A stretch of DNA of 64,000 nucleotides from Sutterella massiliensis (GTDB taxonomy: Bacteria > Pseudomonadota > Gammaproteobacteria > Burkholderiales > Burkholderiaceae_F). Both the position numbers and the translations under genes were made by a program. Below, piece by piece: positions 1-7,371 of the stretch. Positions within the stretch are counted from its first letter, which is position 1, and every line of letters starts with the position of its first letter. Under the pieces are notes generated by a model. The model worked only from the letters and a program-made list of their open reading frames with translations, searched no databases and was not told the origin of the DNA. Location: contig NZ_JACJJC010000004.1 of NCBI RefSeq assembly GCF_016899755.1, positions 124,001 to 188,000 on the forward strand, written 5' to 3'.

Positions 1-1
1 T

Positions 2-448
2 GCCGGGGGCAAAATCGGCTTTCGCTCGGAAAGTTCGCCCTTGGCCGACGGGCAGGGCGCGTTCGCGAACGGTGCTGTTGGCCGCGATCCCTTTGAACGC
101 GTCCTGGTGCGGCTCGAACAGTCCGAGTCCTTTCGGCGGCTCGGCGACCTCGGACGACTTTTCGTGAAGCGCTTGGCGTCAATTTTCGCGACCGCTTGGG
201 TGCTCGTTTGGTTCTGGGGCGCCGTACTCGTCGACGGCTGGTACTGCGGTCGCGTCAGACGTGCGGAAAATTCGCCGCCCGGACGGATTCGACTCACGAT
301 CGTGAAGGCGGGGGCGGAGCTCCTTGTCCTGGCGCTCTTTGCCATGATGGTTCCTGCGGCGTGGTCCGCGTGGGCGAGTGTGGCGGTTGTCGCGCTCGCT
401 GCACTTCTCGTGCGCACGTGGCTCATTCACACGTCGCGCTTTGATTGA
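2..448 (+). CDS. Hypothetical membrane protein, 3' part
   Basis: The reading frame is open to the left edge of the window, so the start lies outside it; a TTG at 41 is only an internal candidate. The visible 148 residues have a soluble, charged stretch followed by two or three hydrophobic segments (around residues 62-82 and 100-140 of the visible part), with a short basic loop containing VDGWYC and RVRR between them. This is the layout of a small inner-membrane protein. There is a vague similarity in layout to DUF4400-type membrane proteins of integrative elements, but I cannot support that assignment. Function unknown. Confidence 0.5.
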   Translation, partial: AGGKIGFRSESSPLADGQGAFANGAVGRDPFERVLVRLEQSESFRRLGDLGRLFVKRLASIFATAWVLVWFWGAVLVDGWYCGRVRRAENSPPGRIRLTIVKAGAELLVLALFAMMVPAAWSAWASVAVVALAALLVRTWLIHTSRFD

Positions 449-482
449 GGCGACAGCGGCTTCTCGCGCCGCTGCTCTGAAA

Positions 483-730
483 CACCGACACTGTCGGCGT
501 AAAAACGCCCGTTGCCGCAACGACGCCCTTCTTCTCGGCCCAGTATTCCTTGCCGTTCTTCGTTTCGACTTCAACACCGAGAACGCGGCTCTTGTCGGGC
601 GCCTCGCGAATGACGGCTCCTTTTTGGGCGTTTGCCCAATACACGAATTCGGTGTCGATCCTGGGCGGCTTTTCCGACAGAGGACTTTTCCGAATTGTCT
701 GTGCGAGAAGCGTTAAACATTGTTTCCCGA
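483..730 (-). pseudogene. Remnant of an FAD-binding fumarate-reductase-like flavoprotein
   Basis: On the minus strand this stretch encodes a segment with RVLGVEVETKNGKEYW followed by KKGVVAATG. That matches the pattern in FAD_binding_2 flavoproteins (fumarate reductase, urocanate reductase type) where a Gly-Val-x-x-x-x-x-x-Gly strand pair leads into the second FAD contact, normally xxVVLATGGF. The final glycine pair is degraded to GVF. Neither the N-terminal Rossmann GxGxxG nor the C-terminal catalytic part is present around it, and the frame runs on into unrelated sequence. I read it as a decayed fragment of one of the exported flavoproteins common in this genome. The identification rests on a short motif. 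Confidence 0.45.
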
Positions 731-793
731 AGGCGCACTCAAGGGCGTCGAAGCTGTTCCGGCTGCTCTTTACTGCGTGTCTTTCGCCCGCCG

Positions 794-2797
794 TCAGGTG
801 TTCTGCCGACGCCCCATCTGCGAGCGGAACCAGTCGCGCGTTTCTTCGTCCTCGGAATAGATGAAGCAGCCTTTGAGTCCGCGCGTCATGAGAACGCGGT
901 AGGTGTCGCGAATGATGCGGTCGCCCGTGGCTTTGGCGGCAGCAGGGTCCTTTTTCGCTTCCCCCTTGAGGCCCCAAATGCTCTTGTCGTCCTTGGCGCG
1001 CTTGCGGAAGTCCGTCACGATTTCGCCGTTGCGAACGAGGAAATCGGGTCCGATGATGACGCCCACATAGGCGACTTCGAGTCCCTGCGAAGTGTGAATG
1101 CAGCCTGCCTGCGAGAGCGTCGTGTCGTTCAAAAGCCAGAGGCTGCTCGATTTATTGAAGTTCCAAGGAATGGCGAAGGACCCGCCGTCGAGCACGATGT
1201 CGGGGATCGACGCGGGGTCGTCCGCATTTTTCGAAATCCAAGGCCAGCAGTAGCCCGCAAGAAGCCGCGCCTCGTGGCCCGCGCCGCGTGCGTTTTCCGT
1301 TTGAAGCGCGACATAGAGCGACGCGGCCGAGTCGTAGACGCGAAAGTCGTAATGCACGCCTTCGAGCGTGCGGTTCGCGGTCTCGCGGATCCCGAGCACG
1401 CGGTCAAGCCACGCGAGGTAGCCGTCGGATCCAGAGCAGCGGAATTGGCTCGGGAGTTCGAATTCTTCGACGGCCGCCCCTTCGAGCGCCGCGGCTTCGC
1501 GAATGGCGGCGACGGAACCGAAATCTTTGACGTGAATGCGCTGCTCGTCATCAATGAAGAAGACCGAGACGCGCGCCGCACGGATGAGCTCGCGAATCTG
1601 GTTCTCGCCTTTATTGCCGAAAATGCCGCTCTTCTCGCGCAGACGGTGCGCTTCGTCGACGAGAAGGCAGCCGAAGGCGCCGTAGGCTTCGGGCGGCACG
1701 TCCCAAGCCCAGTCCGAGCCTTTGAAGAGGTTCGAGATGACGGTCTTTTTGAGCGTCTTCGTTCCCGCGAGCTTCGCGGCATAAACCGTGCGCGGCGCGG
1801 CGTTCTTCGAGACGTAGCACGTGAGAATGCGCTTCTCGGTAAGTGCGGCAAGCAGATTGACGGCGACAACCGATTTTCCCGTGCCGGGACCGCCGCGCAC
1901 GATGACGACCTGGCGGTCGATACCGGCCGCCGCTTCACGCACCTCTAAGTCGGCGTTTTTGGGCTTCGCTTTGTGCTTCACGAGCGAGAGTACGTGTTCG
2001 TAGACGGTTTTCTGCTCGTCGACGAGCACAAATTCGCGGTTGCCGCGCAACATGCTCGAGACAGCGTCGGCGAGCGCCTTCGACGGTCGAATTTCGCCCA
2101 TTTCGACGCGCTCGATGATTTGACCGGCGTCGCCCGTCGTGATGAAGCGCGACAGGAATTCGCGCAGCTTCTTTTGTTCCTTGGGACCGGCGAGAAAAAC
2201 GGGTGCGGCCTTGAGATAGGTCTCGTAGCGCGGATCGCGCACCGTTTGCTCGGCGCCCTTGGCCGAGTGGTTGTGCAAATAGGCGCACGGCGCAATCGCG
2301 ATCCCGGCGTGCTGCGGCGCTCTCGAAGCCGCGTGCGTTTCGGCGGGTTCGACGGCGCACGCCGTGTTGAAGCCGCGCAGCAGCTCGGCGTACGACCACG
2401 CTTGATAACTCGGGTGCGGACCACGCGCGAGCGCCGCGCCGTAGCGAGGCGCAGCGAGAATGCCGTCTTCGTCGGTGGCGGCCGTCTCCGACCACTGCTT
2501 CAACTCAATGACGACAAGGTTCGGGCGGTTCTCGGCGTCAAAGCCCGAGAGAAGCACGTCGACGCGCTTAGCGCAGGACGGAATCTGGTATTCGATCGCG
2601 ACGCCCGCGTCCGAAGGCACCGACTCGCAGTCGACGGCGTTCGCGACGTACTGCAGCGACGACTGCCACGCCCGTTCTTCGCCGGGTGAAGCGTGGCGGC
2701 CTTCGGCCGCTCGGAAATTCGTCATGAGCTTTTCGACGATCGCGCAGCTGCGCGTATCCTCAATGAAGCCTTTTTTGTCGCTGCGGTAGATGATCAT
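794..2797 (-). CDS. DUF2075 protein: PD-(D/E)xK-like domain plus SF1-type helicase/ATPase
   Basis: This 667-residue protein has an N-terminal region (about 1-150) with RVDVLLSG and VVIELKQW. Their spacing and sequence fit a PD-(D/E)xK nuclease fold (D...ELK). A P-loop ATPase of the DUF2075 (SF1 helicase-like) family follows, with Walker A GGPGTGKS near residue 309, Walker B LLVDEAH near 380, a sensor-like FFIDDEQ, and a C-terminal HTSQGLEVAYVGV plus VLMTRGLKG, the usual helicase motifs V and VI. The length is typical of the family. Such proteins are often found in defence islands, but their activity is not well established. It stands alone between two gene remnants and has no partner methylase or nuclease. 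Confidence 0.85.
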   Translation of the reverse strand: MIIYRSDKKGFIEDTRSCAIVEKLMTNFRAAEGRHASPGEERAWQSSLQYVANAVDCESVPSDAGVAIEYQIPSCAKRVDVLLSGFDAENRPNLVVIELKQWSETAATDEDGILAAPRYGAALARGPHPSYQAWSYAELLRGFNTACAVEPAETHAASRAPQHAGIAIAPCAYLHNHSAKGAEQTVRDPRYETYLKAAPVFLAGPKEQKKLREFLSRFITTGDAGQIIERVEMGEIRPSKALADAVSSMLRGNREFVLVDEQKTVYEHVLSLVKHKAKPKNADLEVREAAAGIDRQVVIVRGGPGTGKSVVAVNLLAALTEKRILTCYVSKNAAPRTVYAAKLAGTKTLKKTVISNLFKGSDWAWDVPPEAYGAFGCLLVDEAHRLREKSGIFGNKGENQIRELIRAARVSVFFIDDEQRIHVKDFGSVAAIREAAALEGAAVEEFELPSQFRCSGSDGYLAWLDRVLGIRETANRTLEGVHYDFRVYDSAASLYVALQTENARGAGHEARLLAGYCWPWISKNADDPASIPDIVLDGGSFAIPWNFNKSSSLWLLNDTTLSQAGCIHTSQGLEVAYVGVIIGPDFLVRNGEIVTDFRKRAKDDKSIWGLKGEAKKDPAAAKATGDRIIRDTYRVLMTRGLKGCFIYSEDEETRDWFRSQMGRRQNT

Positions 2798-2944
2798 TGC
2801 ATGATGTTCCGTGTGCTCGACGGCGTATCGAGCGCTCTCTGCATTTGCCGATCGTACGACGAGCAGCGGTGCTTTCTCAAGCGAAGTTGCGCGAGATCCA
2901 GCGGCAGCAGTTGCTCAGCGGATATTTTTTCTCGCGCGCAGGTG

Positions 2945-2982
2945 AAAAAAGCCGCTCGGGCACAAGATGTGCGACGAGCGGC
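2945..2982 (-). terminator. Rho-independent terminator (minus strand)
   Basis: Inverted repeat with arms GCCGCTCG (2951-2958) and CGAGCGGC (2975-2982), followed on the minus strand by six T (complement of 2945-2950). It lies just downstream of the minus-strand hydrolase remnant and probably ended that gene. It also separates it from the DUF2075 gene. Confidence 0.75.
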
Positions 2983-3011
2983 TTAGAGGAGGCTCTTTTC
3001 AGAAGGATTGC

Positions 3012-3164
3012 TTACTTCCGAGCGTCAAGACCTTTTTCCTTGAGCCAGGCTTCCAATGCGCCGGCTACTTCCAGATTGTTCTTTTCGGCAAACGGGAAGT
3101 GGGAGTTGCCGCGAATGCCGACTTCGGGGAGGTGCACGACGCCGCGCGCCTTCCGACTCTCAAG
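3012..3164 (-). pseudogene. C-terminal remnant of an alpha/beta hydrolase
   Basis: The last 50 codons of a minus-strand frame read GIRGNSHFPFAEKNN and then an amphipathic tail ending WLKEKGLD. This is the characteristic end of a subgroup of alpha/beta-fold hydrolases, in which the histidine of GNSHFPF is the catalytic histidine. Upstream no nucleophile GxSxG segment or other hydrolase sequence can be found in any frame, so only the tail survives. Its own terminator (2945-2982) is still present. Decay by deletion or rearrangement is inferred. Confidence 0.6.
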
Positions 3165-3615
3165 ACTCGCGAAATCCTGAACGGTATTCGTTTTTTCATT
3201 GCGAACGGCAGTCGAGAGCATCTTCATGCGCGAGTCGAGCGCACGGAAGCGCCGTGATTCGGCAGAAAATACGAGCACAGAGCGCAAGAGCGTTTGACAA
3301 GACGCGCCGGGAACCGTTTCACCGTATCTGCGCTCCTATGTCTGACGAACAACTTCGTCCGAGTGCCGTATGAAACTCAACGCTTGGCACCGTATCCGCG
3401 CCGATCATGAGAAGATGCAGGAAACCGCGGCAGGTTGCCTGGCGAAATCGACGTTTCGGCTGCACCTGTAGTTGTCTTAGGCTCATCAAGCCGCGAAAAA
3501 GCCTCTCCGTTAAGTTTGCTGGCACCAGTGCGCGAAGAGGTGGTGGGTGAGACGAGGCTTTTGGATCTACACTCAACACTTCACGTCTCTCCAAAAACAG
3601 GAAAAACAGTCAGAC
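3165..3615. other. Region without a clear gene, upstream of the nitrogenase-like operon
   Basis: No credible gene found. The left part may be decayed hydrolase sequence. A TTGACA occurs at 3294-3299 on the plus strand but has no well placed -10 partner. I looked for a cobalamin riboswitch and a Fur box here and found neither. The operon promoter should lie in this stretch. Confidence 0.4.
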
Positions 3616-4524
3616 ATGTCACGCACGCAACCGACGGCTTTCGAGGCCGCGTATTTCGAATTCGATCGTCCGGCGGACGATGCGCATCAGATGCTTTGTT
3701 TTGCGCTTTACGGCAAGGGCGGCATTGGTAAATCGACGACCTCGGCCAATGTGGCGCTCGCGCTCGCCGAGAGCGGCCTCAAGGTGATGCTTGTGGGCTG
3801 CGACCCGAAGGCGGATTCGACGAAGCTCCTTCGCAGCGGCAAGACTGTTGAAACCGTGCTCGATCTTTTGCGCTCGCATCATCGCTCGGCGCTCCCCTTG
3901 GAGCGCATGGTGACGGAAGGCACGGGCGGCGTTCTTCTCGTAGAAGCGGGCGGTCCTCGCCCCGGTGTCGGCTGTGCGGGCCGCGGCATCATTGCGGCTT
4001 TCGAAGCCCTGAAGGCGCGCCGGGCGTTTGAAATCTACCGGCCCGACGTCGTGATCTTCGACGTCTTGGGCGACGTCGTGTGCGGGGGCTTCGCGATGCC
4101 GATTCGCGAGGGGTGGGCCAAGAACGTCTTTATTGTCACCTCGGGTGAAAGCATGGCGCTCTACGCAGCCTCCAACATCGCCGAAGCTGTCGACACGTTT
4201 GCCGAGCGCGGCTACGCCAAATTGGGCGGCCTCGTTCTGAACCGTCGAGACGTGCCTGAAGAACGCGAACAGGTCGAAGCCGTTGCCGCGCGCCTCAAGA
4301 CCCGCATCGTCGGCGACCTGCCGCGTTCCGAACTTGTTCAGGCGGCCGACGTGCGCGGTGAAGCCGTGCTCGTCACGGCTCCTGAAAGCGACATGGCCGA
4401 GAGCTACCGCAAGCTCGCGCAGTCGATTCTTGCGATCTGCCGTGAAAACGCACGCGCAGGGCTCGTGGGTGAGGGACGCAAGGCTTTCGGGATCATTCCC
4501 GAGACGGAAAGCGACTTCATTTGA
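3616..4524 (+). CDS. NifH/BchL-like P-loop iron protein of a nitrogenase-like system
   Basis: A 302-residue member of the NifH/BchL/CfbC family: a homodimeric ATPase that passes electrons from a bridging [4Fe-4S] cluster to a component-1 partner. Visible are the P-loop GKGGIGKST (33-41), the switch I segment CDPKADST (62-69), PGVGCAGRG with cluster ligand C120, and LGDVVCGGFAMPI with cluster ligand C156. Both cysteines match the ligands of true NifH (C97, C132), and the arginine of CAGRG is also kept. I chose the ATG at 3616 because it follows an AGGAAA; an upstream in-frame GTG at 3547 would add an extension without similarity. First gene of an operon with the two component-1 genes, 24 bases before the next start. 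Confidence 0.92.
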   Translation: MSRTQPTAFEAAYFEFDRPADDAHQMLCFALYGKGGIGKSTTSANVALALAESGLKVMLVGCDPKADSTKLLRSGKTVETVLDLLRSHHRSALPLERMVTEGTGGVLLVEAGGPRPGVGCAGRGIIAAFEALKARRAFEIYRPDVVIFDVLGDVVCGGFAMPIREGWAKNVFIVTSGESMALYAASNIAEAVDTFAERGYAKLGGLVLNRRDVPEEREQVEAVAARLKTRIVGDLPRSELVQAADVRGEAVLVTAPESDMAESYRKLAQSILAICRENARAGLVGEGRKAFGIIPETESDFI

Positions 4525-4548
4525 CGCCTCAATAGGGAGACCGAATCG

Positions 4549-5982
4549 ATGTCCGTTCAAAGCGTTTTGCGCCCGCTCCATCCGTCCATTCGCCGCACGG
4601 ATGCCGACGCCGCCTACAACCCGGCGCTGCCGCTCACGACGGTGACGATGGGCGAAGCCGCCTGGCCCAAGCCTTTTTCGCTCGGGATCGAGTATTCGCC
4701 CCCGGCGCGCGGTCCCTGGACGATCGTGCACGTCGGAATGCTGATGCCCGAGATGCACGAAATTTTCGTCTGCGCGCAGGCGTGCCTGCGCGGCGTCGTG
4801 CTTTCGGCCGCGGAAATGAATGTGCAGGACCGTTTTTCGACGATCACGGTCACCGAAGAACACTTCCGCGACGGACGTCTTGAAGAGACGATGATCGAGG
4901 GGGCGACCGAGATTCTGAAGACGCTCCCGAAACTCCCCAAGGCCGTGCTGCTCTATACGAGCTGCGTGCACCACTTTACGGGGGCGGACGTCGAATGGGC
5001 GATGAAGGTGCTTGCGGATCGCTTCCCCGAAGTGACCTTCATCGACGCCTACATGACGCCCACCTTCCGCAAGAGCGAAATGCCGCCCGACAACAAAATG
5101 CGCATGCAGCTCTACGCAGGGTTGCGCAAGCTCGATGCGCCCAAAGGCGGGCTTCTGCTCGCGGGCGCACTCGAGCCTTTCGGCGCCGAAAGTTTCTTCT
5201 CGAAAATCGCAGCGCGGGCGGGCGTGCCTTTTTACGAATTGGCCGGACTCGAACGTTGGGACGATTACCTCGCGATGGCGAATGCGCGCGTAGCGGTCAC
5301 GATCAACCCGGCTGCGAAACAGGCGGGCGAACTCCTTGAAGAGCGCTGCGGGATGCAGCACCTTCGGTTGGTTCTCAGCTACGACGAAGCCGAAATCGAC
5401 CGCGAAAACGCACGATTGGCCGTTGCGCTCGGGCTCGATCCGACGGACGCGGACTATCTCTCAGCCGCCGAGGTTGAGAAGCGCGCGGCGCGCGAAGCGC
5501 TCGCCGAAGCCGCTCGGGTTTTGGGCGAGCGTCCCGTTGCGATCTGCCAGAGCGCGACGACGCGCCCCTTGGGGCTTGCGCGCCGCCTTCTCGACGCGGG
5601 CATTCGCGTGACGGACATCTTTGCCGACGGGTTCCTTCCCGCCGACCGTGCGGACTTCTATGCGCTCAAGGCCTCGCACCCGGCGCTCGCCGTTCACCCG
5701 ATCACGACCCCTGAAATGCGCTTTGCGCCGCGCGACGCGCAGATGCGCCCCGAGCGTGAAGGACTTGTTGCGATCGGGCAGAAAGCGGCGTGGTTCACGG
5801 GCGCGAAACACATGGTGAATCTGATCGAAGGCGGTCCGCTTTGGGGACATTCGGGCGTCGCAGCGCTTGCGACGCGCCTCGTCCGAGCGGCTGAACATGA
5901 GGCCGACGTCGCTGCGGTCATCCGCATCAAGGGCTACGGGTGCCTCGGCGGCACGTGCGAATCCGAGGCCGGCTGGATCTGA
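4549..5982 (+). CDS. Nitrogenase component-1-like subunit, D/N-like
   Basis: A 477-residue protein of the oxidoreductase nitrogenase component 1 family. Evidence: a TSC segment with C139 in the place of the conserved NifD cysteine (154 in NifD), a cysteine pair C75/C79 (CAQAC), the three-layer alpha/beta repeats, and a C-terminal GPLWGHSG that corresponds to the GPYxGxxG loop of NifD-type proteins. The family's usual HGxxGC motif is missing here but present in the partner. The C-terminus carries an unusual cysteine pair (C465, C470) in GCLGGTC. The start ATG follows GGGAG. It should pair with the next gene and receive electrons from the NifH-like protein. It belongs to the divergent nitrogenase-like group; substrate unknown. 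Confidence 0.85.
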   Translation: MSVQSVLRPLHPSIRRTDADAAYNPALPLTTVTMGEAAWPKPFSLGIEYSPPARGPWTIVHVGMLMPEMHEIFVCAQACLRGVVLSAAEMNVQDRFSTITVTEEHFRDGRLEETMIEGATEILKTLPKLPKAVLLYTSCVHHFTGADVEWAMKVLADRFPEVTFIDAYMTPTFRKSEMPPDNKMRMQLYAGLRKLDAPKGGLLLAGALEPFGAESFFSKIAARAGVPFYELAGLERWDDYLAMANARVAVTINPAAKQAGELLEERCGMQHLRLVLSYDEAEIDRENARLAVALGLDPTDADYLSAAEVEKRAAREALAEAARVLGERPVAICQSATTRPLGLARRLLDAGIRVTDIFADGFLPADRADFYALKASHPALAVHPITTPEMRFAPRDAQMRPEREGLVAIGQKAAWFTGAKHMVNLIEGGPLWGHSGVAALATRLVRAAEHEADVAAVIRIKGYGCLGGTCESEAGWI

Positions 5983-5994
5983 AGGGGGGCGACG

Positions 5995-7311
5995 GTGAAG
6001 GAAGAGAGACAAGAATCGGCAGGGCGTCTGCCCCTCGATTACACGCAGGTCACGATGACGACCTACACGTCCGACGTTTCGGGTGTGGCGAGCGCGCTCT
6101 ACGAATTGGGCGGCATGACCGTCATTCACGACGCCTCGGGGTGCAATTCGACCTATTCGACGCACGACGAGCCGCGCTGGGAAACGATGAATTCGGCGGT
6201 CTACGTGTCGGCTTTGAACGAAATGGATGCGGTGCTCGGCAACGAATCGATTTTGGCCGAGAACCTCGTCGACGCGGCCGAGCGGCTGCAGCCCGCCTTC
6301 GGCGTGCTTGCGGGCACGATTATTCCGATGATGACGGGGTCGGACTTAAAAGGAATTGCGAGCGAGGTCGAAGATCGTACGGGGGTGCCTTTCTTCGCGC
6401 TCTCGACGAACGGCATGCGCGCGTATTCGATCGGCGCGGCGCAGGGCTGGATCGAACTCGCGCGCCGCTTCGTGAAGCCCGCTCGAGCGGTGGATCCGCT
6501 TGCAGTCAACATCCTTGGGGCGACGCCCCTCGACTTTTCGATCTGCGGCGAAATCGAACGTATTCGCTCGCTGCTCGCGGCAGCAGGCATCCACATCAAC
6601 GCCTGCTGGGCGATGGGCTCGAATTTGGCCGAACTCTCGCGTACGCGCGAAGCGGCGTTGAATCTTGTTGTCTCCTCGGCCGGACTGCCGCTTGCGCAGG
6701 TCTTTGCGCGGCATTTCGGGATGCCGTTCTTTGGCGGTCTGCCCGTGGGAGAAGCGGGTGCCCAAGCGTGGGTAAAGCGCGTTCTCGCAGAGCTCGACGC
6801 ACTCGCGGGTTCGACCGAAAGCGAGAACGAACAGAAGGACCGCCCCGAGGGCATCCTCGATCTCGCGGGTATCGTCGGACGGGCGCCCGAAGCGATCGAC
6901 CCCGCGCTCGCGCTTGAAGCCGACGTCATCGTCGTGCACGAGCCGCTGCGCGCGGCGGAGATTGCGCTCGCGATCGAACGCGATTTGGGCCTCAAGGCGC
7001 TTGCCGCGAGTGCGCTGCCGGCGCTCGGCGTCGGCGACGGCCGTCGCGGTGTTCGCGTGCTCCCAGAGCTCGCCGAATCGGACTTCGACGCCATTTTCCG
7101 TTCGGCTGCGGCAAGCGGCAGACGGACGGTGCTTTTGGCCGATCCGCTCTTTTTTGCGGGGGCGAAGCGCGCCGGACTCGCGCGCACGGTGCCTCTACCG
7201 CACGAAGCCGCCTCCGGGCGCATCTGGCGGCAGGAAACGCCCGATATCTTCGAGCCCGACGGATGGCGCAGCGTGTGCGAGGCGATCGTGCGGGCGCGCG
7301 CCGAGGTCTAA
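5995..7311 (+). CDS. Nitrogenase component-1-like subunit, K/B-like
   Basis: A 438-residue partner subunit starting at GTG 5995, 12 bases after the previous stop and behind an AGGGGGG ribosome site. The segment VIHDASGCNST (C50) matches the HGxxGC motif of NifK/NifE/BchB-type proteins. The region where NifK has its third cluster cysteine reads GTIIPMMTGSDLKGI and has no cysteine. Together the two subunits offer C75, C79 and C139 from one and C50 from the other, which suits one shared [4Fe-4S] cluster as in dark-operative protochlorophyllide reductase rather than an eight-iron P-cluster (inference). The C-terminal half is degenerate relative to nitrogenase. Substrate unknown. Confidence 0.83.
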   Translation: MKEERQESAGRLPLDYTQVTMTTYTSDVSGVASALYELGGMTVIHDASGCNSTYSTHDEPRWETMNSAVYVSALNEMDAVLGNESILAENLVDAAERLQPAFGVLAGTIIPMMTGSDLKGIASEVEDRTGVPFFALSTNGMRAYSIGAAQGWIELARRFVKPARAVDPLAVNILGATPLDFSICGEIERIRSLLAAAGIHINACWAMGSNLAELSRTREAALNLVVSSAGLPLAQVFARHFGMPFFGGLPVGEAGAQAWVKRVLAELDALAGSTESENEQKDRPEGILDLAGIVGRAPEAIDPALALEADVIVVHEPLRAAEIALAIERDLGLKALAASALPALGVGDGRRGVRVLPELAESDFDAIFRSAAASGRRTVLLADPLFFAGAKRAGLARTVPLPHEAASGRIWRQETPDIFEPDGWRSVCEAIVRARAEV

Positions 7312-7371
7312 GTGCCGGTCAACTGAAATACGGGAACATCAAAACCAACGCATAGGCAAAAGGACATTCCG

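Noticed and set aside
3165..3615. Cobalamin riboswitch or Fur box before the nitrogenase-like operon
   Set aside because: Suspected because of the chelate-binding protein, but no B12-box or Fur-type palindrome could be found.
3619..5361. Long minus-strand open frame (about 580 codons) across the nitrogenase-like genes
   Set aside because: It is antisense to two genes with clear family motifs; high GC creates such open frames. No domain or ribosome site.
3616..7311. A true nitrogen-fixing nitrogenase
   Set aside because: No nifE, nifN or nifB, P-cluster cysteine set incomplete, and the component-1 subunits are too divergent.
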